From: Deltaproteobacteria bacterium | Lineage (GTDB): Bacteria; Desulfobacterota; Desulfomonilia; UBA1062 | Direction of reading: 5' to 3' | Assembly: GCA_018433775.1 (NCBI GenBank) | Contig: JAHDQN010000022.1 | Coordinates: forward strand, 1-64,000 | DNA: 64,000 nucleotides | Shown here: positions 1 to 9,289 of the stretch, one piece after another | Layout: every line of letters starts with the position of its first letter | How positions within the stretch are numbered: position 1 is the stretch's first letter | Notes under the pieces: model-generated | Seen by the model: only the letters and a program-made list of their open reading frames with translations | Database searches by the model: none | Told to the model about the DNA's origin: nothing | Position numbers and translations under genes: made by a program

Positions 1-1066
1 GGGCATCGATACGGTCTGGGAAACCATCACGGGCGACGCCGACTTCTTCCAGTGCACCAAGCTCATGCACAACACCCTGCAGGGGAACCGGTTCGATATT
101 CCGGATTATCTGCTCAGGCATTACGAAGCGGTGAACAGGGAAAACGCGGAGAGTCTTCGGGGACTGCTCGAAGAGGCCGATGTGGTGTTCATACACGATC
201 CCCAGCCGGCCGCCATGATCGAGAGCATGCCTGCGAGGAAGGGGAAATGGATCTGGCGGTGCCATATCGATGTGAGCAGCCCGTACCGGCCGGTGTGGAA
301 GTACCTGCGCGATTTCGTCAGGGGCTACGACGCGAGCGTCTGGTCGCTCTCGGAATTCGCCCAGCGGCTGCCGCACCCCATGTACCTCATCCCCCCGAGC
401 ATCGATCCCTTGAGCGACAAGAATGTCGACCTGAGCCCCGAGGAACTCGAGAAGGCGTACACCAGGTGGGGTCTCGATCCTGAGCGGCCCATCATCACCC
501 AGATATCCCGCTTCGACCGCTTCAAAGACCCGCTGGGGGTTGTCCGCGCCTACCGGCTGGTCAAGGAGTTCACGCCGGTGCAGCTCATTCTCGCCGGGGG
601 AGGGGCTACTGACGACCCCGAGGGCGAGGAGGTGTTCAACGAGGTCAAGACCAGCGCGGGTGACGACCCGGATGTTCACATCCTGCTCCTGCCCCCCGAC
701 GACAACCTCACTATCAACGCCCTGCAACGGATATCGGATATCATCCTCCAGAAGTCCACCCGCGAAGGGTTCGGGCTTACCGTGACCGAGGCGCTCTGGA
801 AGGGCAAGCCGGTGCTCGGAGGCGATACCGGCGGGATCAGGCTCCAGGTGGTCAACCATCACACCGGGTTTCTCGTCAACACACCCGAAGGCGCGGCCCT
901 GCGCATCCGCTATCTCCTTAAGCGCAGGGAAAAGCTCGAAGAGATGGGCCAGAAGGCCCGTGAGTTCGTCCGGGAGAACTTTCTCATCACGCGCCATCTG
1001 CGCGAGTATCTCACCCTGATCTTTGCCGTTGCCAACGAAACCCAGGACAGGATCGAGCTGTTATGA
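1..1066 (+). CDS. treT: Trehalose synthase/phosphorylase-type glycosyltransferase (TreT-like), 5' partial
   Basis: The reading frame is open from base 2, so the window begins inside the gene; the first in-frame ATG (65) is internal, because the residues before it (GIDTVWETITGDADFF) are conserved in the family. It is a GT4, GT-B-fold enzyme. TreT proteins reversibly join an NDP-glucose and glucose to make trehalose. Visible landmarks are the ISRFDRFKDP segment that opens the C-terminal Rossmann domain and the STREGFGLTVTEALWKGKPV nucleotide-sugar motif. Its stop overlaps the otsB start (ATGA), so it is the first visible gene of a trehalose operon. The substrate nucleotide cannot be told from sequence. 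Confidence 0.85.
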   Translation, partial: GIDTVWETITGDADFFQCTKLMHNTLQGNRFDIPDYLLRHYEAVNRENAESLRGLLEEADVVFIHDPQPAAMIESMPARKGKWIWRCHIDVSSPYRPVWKYLRDFVRGYDASVWSLSEFAQRLPHPMYLIPPSIDPLSDKNVDLSPEELEKAYTRWGLDPERPIITQISRFDRFKDPLGVVRAYRLVKEFTPVQLILAGGGATDDPEGEEVFNEVKTSAGDDPDVHILLLPPDDNLTINALQRISDIILQKSTREGFGLTVTEALWKGKPVLGGDTGGIRLQVVNHHTGFLVNTPEGAALRIRYLLKRREKLEEMGQKAREFVRENFLITRHLREYLTLIFAVANETQDRIELL

Positions 1067-1899
1067 GAACCGGGAGGAAAAAGAAGAAACCAAAGGTCAT
1101 CGGTCTGCCGGACTTCTGGGATGTTCTGTCCTGTCACGAAACGAAGCTCCTGGCCCTGGACTACGACGGGACCCTGGCCCCTTTCTGCGTCCAGCGCATG
1201 CAGGCGTACCCATATCCGGGCGTCCCCCGCATCCTGGAGAGCATCTCGCGGCGCAGGGATACCGTGCTCGCGATCGTCTCGGGACGCCCGCTGGCCGAGG
1301 TGCTCATCCTGGCGGGATCGTTCGACGGCATCGTGATCGGCAGCCACGGGATGGAAAAACGGCTCTCCAGCGGAGACATCGTGGTCAAGGCCGCCGATCA
1401 GGAGCAGAGACAGGGGCTGTGTTGCGCGCAGAGCATTGCAGAGGAAATCGGATTGGGGGATCGCATCGAGCTGAAACCTGCCAGCGTGGCACTGCATACC
1501 CGTGGCCTCGACCCGGAAGAAGCCTCGCGTCTCGAGGACCGCGCGGCCCGCGTCTGGAGAGCGATCTCCGACGGGCACGGCCTGGAAGTCCGCAGATTCA
1601 ACGGCGGTGTGGAGGTGCGCGCCACGGGCTGGAACAAGGGAGACGCCCTGGAAGAGCTCCGCAGGGGGATGCCCGTGGGGAGCGCGTGCGTCTATATCGG
1701 GGACGACGACACGGACGAGGATGCCTTTCTCAAGATCCGCAGACGCGGTTACGGCATCAGGGTGGGAGACGCGGACCGGCCCACCGCGGCCCGGGGGTTC
1801 CTGCCCGGCATACCGGCTGTCCGGGAATTTCTGGAGGCGTGGGCGGACCTTGCCGTACCCGCCCGTGAGGAGAGCGTATCATGGATCCGGGACGGTTAG
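1063..1899 (+). CDS. otsB: Trehalose-6-phosphate phosphatase
   Basis: 278 aa, normal for the family. It removes phosphate from trehalose-6-phosphate. HAD-superfamily motifs are intact: LALDYDGTLAPF (nucleophile and acid aspartates) near the N-terminus, IVSGRP (motif II) and YIGDDDTDEDAF (motif IV, metal ligands). It overlaps treT by 4 bp and its end overlaps the otsA start by 19 bp, so the three genes are almost certainly translationally coupled. Cytoplasmic; no signal sequence. Confidence 0.93.
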   Translation: MRTGRKKKKPKVIGLPDFWDVLSCHETKLLALDYDGTLAPFCVQRMQAYPYPGVPRILESISRRRDTVLAIVSGRPLAEVLILAGSFDGIVIGSHGMEKRLSSGDIVVKAADQEQRQGLCCAQSIAEEIGLGDRIELKPASVALHTRGLDPEEASRLEDRAARVWRAISDGHGLEVRRFNGGVEVRATGWNKGDALEELRRGMPVGSACVYIGDDDTDEDAFLKIRRRGYGIRVGDADRPTAARGFLPGIPAVREFLEAWADLAVPAREESVSWIRDG

Positions 1900-3356
1900 T
1901 GGTCGTATCCAACCGCCTGCCCATCGTGATCAGACGGGCGGGCTCGAGCCAGTGGCAGATCAGCCCCGGTTCAGGGGGGCTTGTCACCGCCATGGGGCCG
2001 GTCCTGAAGCACCGGGGGGGGCTGTGGCTGGGCTGGCTCGGCATCCCCCGGGAAGACTGCCCGAGCGAGAGGCGCCTGAACAGTCTGCTCACCACGGGGA
2101 CGAGCCGTACCGGGTATTCCCTGAGATACGTGCACCTGCGCAGGGAAGAGATCGAAAAGTATTACCATGGTTTTTCAAACGAGATTCTCTGGCCCCTGTT
2201 CCACGATCTCTTCAGCCACTGCAACTTCGACCCGTGCTACTGGGAGACCTATCAGCAGGTGAACAGAAAATTCGCCGAGCATGTCAAGAACCACACCCAG
2301 AAGGGTGACTACCTCTGGGTGCACGACTACCAGCTCATCCTGGTGGCGCGCGAGCTCAGACGGCTGGGCCTCGACCGGCAGATAGGTTTCTTCCTCCATA
2401 TCCCCTTTCCGCCGCTGGATATCTTCCTGAAGCTCCCCTGGAGGTTCCAGATCCTGGAGGCCCTGCTCGAGTACGACCTCATCGGTTTCCAGACCGCGCG
2501 CGACCGCAGGAACTTCATCGGCTGCGTGCGTGCACTCCTGGGCTACAGGGTTTCGGGCAGGGGGCAGGTGAACACCATCACGGTGGACGACCGTCAGGTG
2601 CTTGCGGGCTCGTTCCCCATCAGCATCGACTACCGGGAGTTCGCCGACTTCGCCAAGACCCAGGAGGTGGCGGACCAGGCGTGGATCATCCACGCGAACC
2701 TGCCCAGGAGGCAGATCATCCTGGGCGTCGACCGTCTGGACTATACCAAGGGCATTCCCCAGCGCCTGCTGGCCTTTGAGAACGCGCTCGCGCGCTACCC
2801 CGAGATGAGGAGAAGGGTCACCCTGCTCCAGGTGGTGGTGCCCAGCAGGCAGGGCGTGGAGGAGTACGAGAAGCTCAGGCACGAGATCGAGCGCCTGGTG
2901 GGCGAGATCAACGGCAGGTACACCGAGGTGGGCTGGACCCCGGTGCACTACATCTTCCGGTCCCTGCCCCGGAAAGAGCTGGTGGCCTATTACCGCACCT
3001 GCGAGATCGCGCTCATCACCCCCTTGAAGGACGGCATGAACCTGGTGGCCAAGGAATACTGCGCCAGCAGCACCGAGGGGAACGGGGTCCTGATCCTGAG
3101 CGAGTTCGCAGGTGCCGCGGCCCAGTTTTACCCCCACGCCCTGCTCGTCAATCCCTATGACCTCGAAGGCGTGGCCGACGCCATCTACCAGGCGTTCACC
3201 ATGGGCCAGGAAGAGCGGCAGTCCCGGATGAGGAGGCTCCAGGCCGCGATCCAGAAAAACGACATCGTGAACTGGGTCAATTCCTTCCTGCGGGCGGGCA
3301 TCTCCAAGGACCTCAACGACTTCCCGCAGATGGAGTTCTTCGTGCCCAAGCAGTGA
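1881..3356 (+). CDS. otsA: Alpha,alpha-trehalose-phosphate synthase (GT20)
   Basis: 491 aa. It makes trehalose-6-phosphate from UDP-glucose and glucose-6-phosphate, feeding OtsB. GT20 signatures run in the expected order: VVSNRLPIVI at the N-terminus, SGGLVTAMGP (sugar-nucleotide loop), WVHDYQL, FFLHIPFPP, DRLDYTKGIPQRL and PLKDGMNLVAKEY. The gene lies inside the otsB 3' end and is the last of the operon. With TreT upstream, the operon holds two independent routes to trehalose. Confidence 0.95.
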   Translation: MDPGRLVVVSNRLPIVIRRAGSSQWQISPGSGGLVTAMGPVLKHRGGLWLGWLGIPREDCPSERRLNSLLTTGTSRTGYSLRYVHLRREEIEKYYHGFSNEILWPLFHDLFSHCNFDPCYWETYQQVNRKFAEHVKNHTQKGDYLWVHDYQLILVARELRRLGLDRQIGFFLHIPFPPLDIFLKLPWRFQILEALLEYDLIGFQTARDRRNFIGCVRALLGYRVSGRGQVNTITVDDRQVLAGSFPISIDYREFADFAKTQEVADQAWIIHANLPRRQIILGVDRLDYTKGIPQRLLAFENALARYPEMRRRVTLLQVVVPSRQGVEEYEKLRHEIERLVGEINGRYTEVGWTPVHYIFRSLPRKELVAYYRTCEIALITPLKDGMNLVAKEYCASSTEGNGVLILSEFAGAAAQFYPHALLVNPYDLEGVADAIYQAFTMGQEERQSRMRRLQAAIQKNDIVNWVNSFLRAGISKDLNDFPQMEFFVPKQ

Positions 3357-3423
3357 TCCTCCGGCCCCTTCAGATCCTGGGAAACGGTCCTCCTCAGTGG
3401 ATGTTCCCTGCAGCCGGACAAAA

Positions 3424-3461
3424 AATCCCGGCAGGGCCTTTTTTGAGGCCCTGCCGGGATT
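3424..3461 (-). terminator. Intrinsic terminator of the lipoprotein gene (possibly bidirectional)
   Basis: A perfect 15-bp stem (AATCCCGGCAGGGCC with its complement) closes an 8-nt loop. Read on the minus strand it is followed by a run of T, the layout of an intrinsic terminator for the minus-strand gene ending at 3508. It also sits about 70 bp after otsA and could stop plus-strand transcripts. Confidence 0.85.
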
Positions 3462-3507
3462 CGCGGTCTAGTGTACCACCGCTCTTTACGTGCGGCGAAC
3501 CGGAGCC

Positions 3508-5175
3508 TCAATCAAAGACGAAAACGCCTTTGACTCCCAGGCAGATGCCCGCATCATCAGGCTCGTCCGCGTCACGCATCATGACGAAGAACTCGCCGTC
3601 CCGGGTGGCTATCCCGAGCAGGTCTTCATCTCCCGCTTCCCCTGCCACCACGAAGTAGTCGAACGTCAACTGTGCCTCATCGTTGCTGGTGAATGTCTCG
3701 TATGTAGTGGCGAGAGATTCGCCGTCAGGGTACGAGTGATTGAACGGGCCGGTAGCCGCGCCATTCGCCATGGTCAGATTGGCTCTCGCGGTGTAAGCCG
3801 CTGTCGACCCGGCGCCCGGGGCGACGATAAGATCGGAGTACAGCTCCGAGAGGTAGTACTCGCCGTTCAGGCTCGATTCACTCCAGCCATCCTTGCTCGA
3901 TGTCCGCACCAGGACGCTGATTTGCGCCTCGGCAGATGATTCGTCATAGACGGGCACCACGATCACGTCGCCGCTCTTGGCCACCATGCCGGACAGGGCG
4001 CCATCGGGGGAATTCACGGTGATCCGGCCCGTGTCTGCGTCGACCGAGTAGGTGCCGGATTCACCTTCAGCGGTGTAGCCGCCGCTTCCGTTAAAGGTGG
4101 CGACCGCTATTTCTGATGTCGCATAAGCGGTACCGCCGTCCGTCTCCCTGCCGAGTTCCATGGACAGGTAGGTGCCGGAGATGTCGGCGGCGGTGAGGGA
4201 TGTGTCGCGCTTGCACAGGATGGAGATGCCCACGTCGTCCCCGTCCAAGGCGTCCATGTCGGGCATGACGACGATATCACGGTCAAGTGTCATGAAGCCC
4301 GGCTCGGAAGAATTGCCGTCGAACGTGATTATCCCCGCAACATTCCTGGCATATTCGCCGCTGTATGTTCCGCTCGAAGGCGACTCCTCGACAGCGGTGT
4401 AGGTGGTGTCCGTCACGAAGGTCATGTAGCCCGCGCCCGCGTTGGATCCATTGCCGCCGGCCGGGGTGTCGAAATACAGGTAACAGTAGTTGTAGGTTCC
4501 CCACAGGAGATCAGTGGTCACGTTGTCAGAGAGAGGCGCGTCCGGGTCGATCCCGGCGACCGGGGTCTCGTCCACGACGACGCTGCTGGTTGCCTTTTTG
4601 GTGATCGTGAGGTTGCCTTCGGCAACGGTGAAATCCAGGGCGTCGAAGAGCGCGTCGATCCCGTCGTGGTTGACCGTGCAGTCGCCGGAGAAGGGGTCGA
4701 AGTCCTGGTCCACACCGAAGCCGTTAAAGAGGTTCGCGAAAAGAGCCTGTACGTCTTCGAGCGCGGAGGCGATCGCATCATCGGTGACCTCGGACGGGTC
4801 GGCGTACGCGTCCTCCGGATCACCCGACTCCACAGCCATTGCCAGGGCCAGCATGGTCAGGGGGTTGACGTTGGCCGTGCCGGGGCCCGCGGCATAGGAA
4901 AACCATCTCTCGTCACCGGCCTCGGCCTTGATCACGAAGGGCGGGGTCAGGCCGTCGACAACGAAGCTGAAGCTCCCGTCCGCCCCGATGTCCTCAGGCC
5001 CCAGCTCTTCGCCGTTCGCGTCTTTAAGCGTGACCGTGCCGGAGATGGCGGCTCCGGAAGACGCGATGCCCGTAACCGTGGATGGGTTGTTCGAGCTGCT
5101 GCTGTCCGAGCAGCCCGCGAGTGCCAGCAGGACGCACAGCACGGATGCAAAAATAAATCGATTGATCTTTTTCAT
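3508..5175 (-). CDS. Secreted lipoprotein of unknown function
   Basis: 555 aa. The N-terminus is a clear type II signal (hydrophobic stretch ending LALAGC, lipobox cysteine at about residue 22) followed by a Ser/Asn-rich linker. An acidic beta-rich segment with GAAISGTVTLKDA-like sequence follows, resembling carboxypeptidase-regulatory-like modules of delta-proteobacterial surface lipoproteins. The rest is acidic with many Thr, Ser and Gly and no catalytic motif I recognise. A strong AGGAGG precedes the ATG. Probably anchored in the outer membrane; function not inferred. Confidence 0.8.
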   Translation of the reverse strand: MKKINRFIFASVLCVLLALAGCSDSSSSNNPSTVTGIASSGAAISGTVTLKDANGEELGPEDIGADGSFSFVVDGLTPPFVIKAEAGDERWFSYAAGPGTANVNPLTMLALAMAVESGDPEDAYADPSEVTDDAIASALEDVQALFANLFNGFGVDQDFDPFSGDCTVNHDGIDALFDALDFTVAEGNLTITKKATSSVVVDETPVAGIDPDAPLSDNVTTDLLWGTYNYCYLYFDTPAGGNGSNAGAGYMTFVTDTTYTAVEESPSSGTYSGEYARNVAGIITFDGNSSEPGFMTLDRDIVVMPDMDALDGDDVGISILCKRDTSLTAADISGTYLSMELGRETDGGTAYATSEIAVATFNGSGGYTAEGESGTYSVDADTGRITVNSPDGALSGMVAKSGDVIVVPVYDESSAEAQISVLVRTSSKDGWSESSLNGEYYLSELYSDLIVAPGAGSTAAYTARANLTMANGAATGPFNHSYPDGESLATTYETFTSNDEAQLTFDYFVVAGEAGDEDLLGIATRDGEFFVMMRDADEPDDAGICLGVKGVFVFD

Positions 5176-5580
5176 TGATATTCCTCCTCAGTAGCTTTTT
5201 ATTCTCTTACACCATGAAAATCCTCGGTGGTGAGGCGCCTTTGACCGGCATCTGCATGATATATCGTGAACAGTTTTTAATTATTCAAGTTACCTTATCA
5301 AAGATATTGTTTCAACCCGAATCGGTATGCTGCAAGAAATCAAGCGGTTAAGAAAATGGAGGAGCCAAGGGTGATGCCATACCGGCGGGCAGGTGCGCCC
5401 GGGCAGAACCCTTTTTAAGCTTCCTGTTCCGGGGTCCCTTCCCGCGCCTGAAGCCGGGCGAGGTGCTCGATACCGGGGGTGATACCTGCTTGCGGCAGCA
5501 GGCATGGTTCGTGCTTGTAACCTGGGGAGGAAACCCTTTCGAGGGATGTGGACAGGGGCAATGGTCTGATCAGGAGTTGA
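5176..5580. other. Intergenic region between divergent lipoprotein genes
   Basis: 405 bp without a convincing gene. The part nearest 5175 carries the AGGAGG ribosome site of the minus-strand gene; 5250-5320 is AT-rich and probably holds promoters for both sides; 5380-5560 is GC-rich with several short inverted repeats that I could not assign to a riboswitch class. Confidence 0.5.
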
Positions 5581-6570
5581 ATGCTTATGACAAAAAAACA
5601 GTTGAGGAGCATGGTATTGGCGGTTTTCACGGCAGTTTTCCTGAGCGCGTGCGGGGCCGAGTCATCGAGCGAGGACGATTCCGCCGCAACCGGCGCAGGC
5701 CTTCATACCTTTACCGAAGACGTACAATTATGTACACCGTACCTCGGGTCCAGCTCCCTGGACCAGTGGACCGACTGGGACCCGGACAATGCCGGCAGCG
5801 TGCTCGGCCGGATGTTCGATCCGGGGATGGGGGGAGACGAGTGTCTCTATGCCCATAGTGTAATCCTGGATGACCATATCGAGCTGGTCAACCGGTTCAG
5901 CGACTATTGGGACCAGGACGGCGAGCACACCGGAGACGGCGTGACCATGACGGTGGACACGGGCGTGGAGTCGGTGGTTATCCCGTATCTCGACCAATAC
6001 ATCTTCGGCGGGATGTCGGTGGCCGTGGACAGGATGGTCATCCTGCAATCGGGCGACCTGACCGTCCGGATGGCCTTTGCCGTCGACGGGGAGATGGAGA
6101 CGATCGTGGAGCAGTACGAGATCGGCGACACCGATGCGGGCGTCTTCTACACCGTGAGGGACGGCGACTACCGGGCGCTGTGGCAGGCGAGCGTGAGGGG
6201 CGCGAGGACGCAGCATATGTGGGAAGGCGACGTCGCTCAGAAGTGGTTCAGGATCACCGAGTGCACCGATGCCGGAACCAACTGGGAGATCATGGGGGGA
6301 GGCAGTGTGGCCGATGACGACTCGATGATGGCCTTCAGCTCCCGCAGCCACGAAGACTCCGGCTCAGAAGATGAGTTCTATCTCAGCATCAGTCTCGAAG
6401 AGCTGAACAACGGAATCATTCCCGCCGCCGGGGTTGTCGATGCGGCGGTGGATTCGCCTGACGGCGTCGACGAGCGGGCATATATCACGATAACCAGCAG
6501 CAAATGCCTCGGGTTTCTGGGGATTTTCGCCTATCCCAACGACGTGGACGAGCTCGACTGGGTGTTCTGA
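5581..6570 (+). CDS. Lipoprotein of unknown function
   Basis: 329 aa (327 if the second ATG at 5587 is used; AGGAG at 5572-5576 fits either). It has a lipoprotein signal ending LSAC followed by an acidic Ser-rich linker. The mature part is acidic, rich in aromatic residues and aspartate, with several cysteines, and looks like a compact beta protein. No family recognised. It lies divergent from the other lipoprotein gene across a 405-bp gap, so the two may share control. Confidence 0.75.
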   Translation: MLMTKKQLRSMVLAVFTAVFLSACGAESSSEDDSAATGAGLHTFTEDVQLCTPYLGSSSLDQWTDWDPDNAGSVLGRMFDPGMGGDECLYAHSVILDDHIELVNRFSDYWDQDGEHTGDGVTMTVDTGVESVVIPYLDQYIFGGMSVAVDRMVILQSGDLTVRMAFAVDGEMETIVEQYEIGDTDAGVFYTVRDGDYRALWQASVRGARTQHMWEGDVAQKWFRITECTDAGTNWEIMGGGSVADDDSMMAFSSRSHEDSGSEDEFYLSISLEELNNGIIPAAGVVDAAVDSPDGVDERAYITITSSKCLGFLGIFAYPNDVDELDWVF

Positions 6571-6692
6571 ATCCTCGCCGGCGGCAAATACGCCGTGACG
6601 GAACAGAGGCCGGGTGCTTTTTAAACCCGCACCGGGTACGGTCGACACCGGACCCCGTCCCGATCCTTCTGCCGGATGAGCAGGCGTGAACC

Positions 6693-8192
6693 TCAATGAT
6701 CCACGGCCAGCCCGGGCAACACCGAAGCCCATCCGTGCGGGAAATCCCGGGCAAAGGATGTGCGTGCATATCTCTCCTGATGCCGCTGGAGACTCTCGGC
6801 GGAAGAGGGCAGGTACAGGGAAATTCCCGAGAGGCTTGAATTGATTGCCGTGTGGTTCACCACGAAGCGTTTTTCCGACACGAGTAAATCCAGCTCAGGA
6901 TCCCCCAGGGCCGAGACGAGCGGCAGCAGGTCGGCCATGGGGTACCGGTCGCGGTGCCTGCCGGGGATAAGGCGGGCCTCCCGTGCCGCTCTCCTGATGA
7001 CGGGCAGCCTGCCCGGGTCTCCCACGGCCTGATGGAACGATTGCACCAAGGCATGGAAGCCCTCTCCCAGATCAAGGGCCGCGGCCGAGATGTCGAACTG
7101 GCGGGAGTCCCCGTAGGTGTCGCGGTAGGCCTCGACCACGTCGTGGGCGATACCCCCGGGCGTCCACGCAGCCCTTTGCCCCAGCCTCTTGAGCAGCATC
7201 TCGTAATCCAGGCCCATGGTGGGGATGGCGGTCTGGTTGCCCACCAGATACCGGGCGCATTCCCGGAGCTCCCACGCGGTCTCGATATCACCCATGGAGC
7301 ACATATCGAGCACGAGCACGTCCACGGGGTTTTGGGCGAGGGCCTGCCGCAGCGAGGAGATCTCGAAGTTCTGTGCGTATTCCGCGGAACGATTGTCAGG
7401 GGGCGGGGAGGTTCCACCGGCGAACCAGCCGTTCCCGTGGCCCGTGATGCACAGGAGCACGCGGTCCGAGGGGAAGTTGTCCTTGACGAAGTGCACGAAG
7501 CGCGAAAGGGTCCCGGCGTCGGTGGCGTCGAGGTTGACGTGTCCGCCGCGAAGCGGCAGAAGGTATCCCGCCTGCCGGTCGAGCAGGGCCCTGATCCTCT
7601 CCCTGATAGAAGGATCGGACTGCTCGAGCACATAACGGCTGCCCTTCCTGGTATAGCACCCGGACAGAAAGACCCGGTCCTCCTCATTTTCAAGGCGCCC
7701 CAGTATGGCCCGCTCGAAGCGTTCCGCGTCCACGGATCGGGGGATGTCCACGGACACCGGTGTTCTGATGACCTTCAGGTAATCCTCTTGAGTGACGAGA
7801 AAGAGCCTGGTCCCTTTCCAGGCGCTCAGAATGCTGTCGCGCGAGACATCGTCGTCGCGGTCCACGAAGACCACGATGGGGGCGCCGGATACTGCCGGCG
7901 ACCCGGCGCAGATCTCCCTCAAGTTTTTGATCTGGTCTCTCTCCAGAGAGTTGTCCCCGGCCAGGTAAAAGGCCAGGGTCCAGCTTTCCCGGTCCGGGGT
8001 TGCCCCGGGCAGGGGAAGGTGGGTCAGAAGCCTGGCAGCCATATCCGGATTCAGGATGAGAGCGCCGGAGCCCGCGGCCGCGATCACGAGCGCCAGGAGC
8101 AGTGTCTTCACGGCACGGCCCGCGCTTCTTCCCGACAGGGTTGCACCCGGTCTGAGGGTGCCCTTTATTCCGCGGCGGCTGAACGCGTTCAT
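6693..8192 (-). CDS. Clostripain-like cysteine peptidase (C11), membrane-anchored
   Basis: 499 aa. A hydrophobic segment at about residues 27-47 after a basic N-terminus suggests a signal anchor, placing the enzyme outside the cytoplasm. The peptidase C11 core begins with WTLAFYLAGDNSLE. The catalytic pair is visible as His252 in ITGHGNGW and Cys298 in LDMCSMG, with the DYEMLLKRL region downstream. Family members cleave after basic residues. No partner gene or obvious propeptide was identified. Confidence 0.85.
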   Translation of the reverse strand: MNAFSRRGIKGTLRPGATLSGRSAGRAVKTLLLALVIAAAGSGALILNPDMAARLLTHLPLPGATPDRESWTLAFYLAGDNSLERDQIKNLREICAGSPAVSGAPIVVFVDRDDDVSRDSILSAWKGTRLFLVTQEDYLKVIRTPVSVDIPRSVDAERFERAILGRLENEEDRVFLSGCYTRKGSRYVLEQSDPSIRERIRALLDRQAGYLLPLRGGHVNLDATDAGTLSRFVHFVKDNFPSDRVLLCITGHGNGWFAGGTSPPPDNRSAEYAQNFEISSLRQALAQNPVDVLVLDMCSMGDIETAWELRECARYLVGNQTAIPTMGLDYEMLLKRLGQRAAWTPGGIAHDVVEAYRDTYGDSRQFDISAAALDLGEGFHALVQSFHQAVGDPGRLPVIRRAAREARLIPGRHRDRYPMADLLPLVSALGDPELDLLVSEKRFVVNHTAINSSLSGISLYLPSSAESLQRHQERYARTSFARDFPHGWASVLPGLAVDH

Positions 8193-8268
8193 GGCCCAGT
8201 ATGATCACACCCTGAAGGGTAAAAGGTCAACGGGAATCATCCTGTTTCTTCCCCGCTCCCGGTTTCCG

Positions 8269-8310
8269 CACGGTGCAAGGCCGCTCATTCGGAAGCGGCC
8301 TTGCACCGTG
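8269..8310. terminator. Long hairpin after the solute-binding protein gene
   Basis: A perfect 17-bp stem (CACGGTGCAAGGCCGCT with its complement) with an 8-nt loop. It lies just past the 3' end of the minus-strand gene 8347-9081. No T-run follows on either strand, so it may stabilise the 3' end rather than terminate alone. Confidence 0.6.
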
Positions 8311-8346
8311 TAAGGGTGTGCTGCTTTTAGCGCCCGGCCCTGTGCT

Positions 8347-9081
8347 TCACTTGAGGCCGGATCGGGACATGATCTTTTCGACCGTGCCGTCCCGGGTGAT
8401 CATCTCCAGCCCTTTGTTGAAGTCGTCGCAGAGCTTCCCGGACTGGGGCAGGGACCGGGGAAAGACTACGAAAAGAGGATGGATGACCAGGGGCGGGTCC
8501 ATGAACTCGAGCTGGCCTGTTGCCTCGGGCATATGCGCGGCGATCAGGCTCTGTGCAACCAGCTTGTCGATCACGATCAGATCCAGCTCACGATTGAAGA
8601 GCTTTTTCAGATTTTCCAGATCGCTGTCAGCCTCCACCTTTTTCAGGAAGGGAGCCGAGTCGAACTCCTCGGTATTGATGTATCCCTTGACCGTTCCTAT
8701 CCGGTAAGGCTCGAGATCCTTGAGCTCCGTATAGGAGGCTTTTGTGTCCGTGCGCTTGTAGAACCCGAGCAGACTGTGGGAAAAAAAGCTCGAGTAGACG
8801 AAGCCCTTCTCCCGCTCCTTGGAGTAGTACTCGGGAAATGCCGCATCGTACTTACCTTCAGCGGTCTTTGCGATCACGTCGTCCCAAGGCATGTACTCGA
8901 TCTTCACGGAATGCCCCTGGCTCTCCAGGGCCGCCTTGACGATCTCCGCGGTGAATCCCCCGCCCTCCATATCGCTTCCCACGTAGGGCTGCCAGTCGAG
9001 CGTGGCCAGGGTGACCTGCTGTGCGTGCAGGAACAGGGGAAAGACAATGCAGGCGAAAAGGGAAAAGATTGTTTTCTTCAT
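8347..9081 (-). CDS. Periplasmic amino-acid-type solute-binding protein (SBP_bac_3)
   Basis: 244 aa from MKKTIFSLF, chosen because AAAGGAG lies upstream and the residues before it do not look like a signal. An N-terminal Sec signal ends near LHAQQ. The mature part starts with VTLATLDWQPYVG and continues GGGFTAEIVKAAL, typical of family 3 polar amino acid binding proteins. No ABC permease or ATPase gene is adjacent, so it is an orphan binding protein or a sensor partner. Confidence 0.8.
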   Translation of the reverse strand: MKKTIFSLFACIVFPLFLHAQQVTLATLDWQPYVGSDMEGGGFTAEIVKAALESQGHSVKIEYMPWDDVIAKTAEGKYDAAFPEYYSKEREKGFVYSSFFSHSLLGFYKRTDTKASYTELKDLEPYRIGTVKGYINTEEFDSAPFLKKVEADSDLENLKKLFNRELDLIVIDKLVAQSLIAAHMPEATGQLEFMDPPLVIHPLFVVFPRSLPQSGKLCDDFNKGLEMITRDGTVEKIMSRSGLK

Positions 9082-9289
9082 CGTAGCCGGTTCTCCTTTC
9101 ATGAAAAAACTGGTAATGAATGAACATATGGTATCATCGGAATCCGGGAGGATTTTTTTGACGAATATTCACACTTGAGAAACGCCCGTGAGGCCGCTAT
9201 TTTTCACATACCATGGCATATTGCTATTCATGGGGTAGAAAATATGCTACCCTGGCAAATCACTCTATAAAACAAAAAAGGTGCAGGTC

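Noticed and set aside
5380-5580. Riboswitch upstream of the lipoprotein gene
   Set aside because: There are GC-rich stems but I could not match the conserved core of any known class.
7000-7500. CRISPR array
   Set aside because: No regularly spaced direct repeats were found here or elsewhere in the window.
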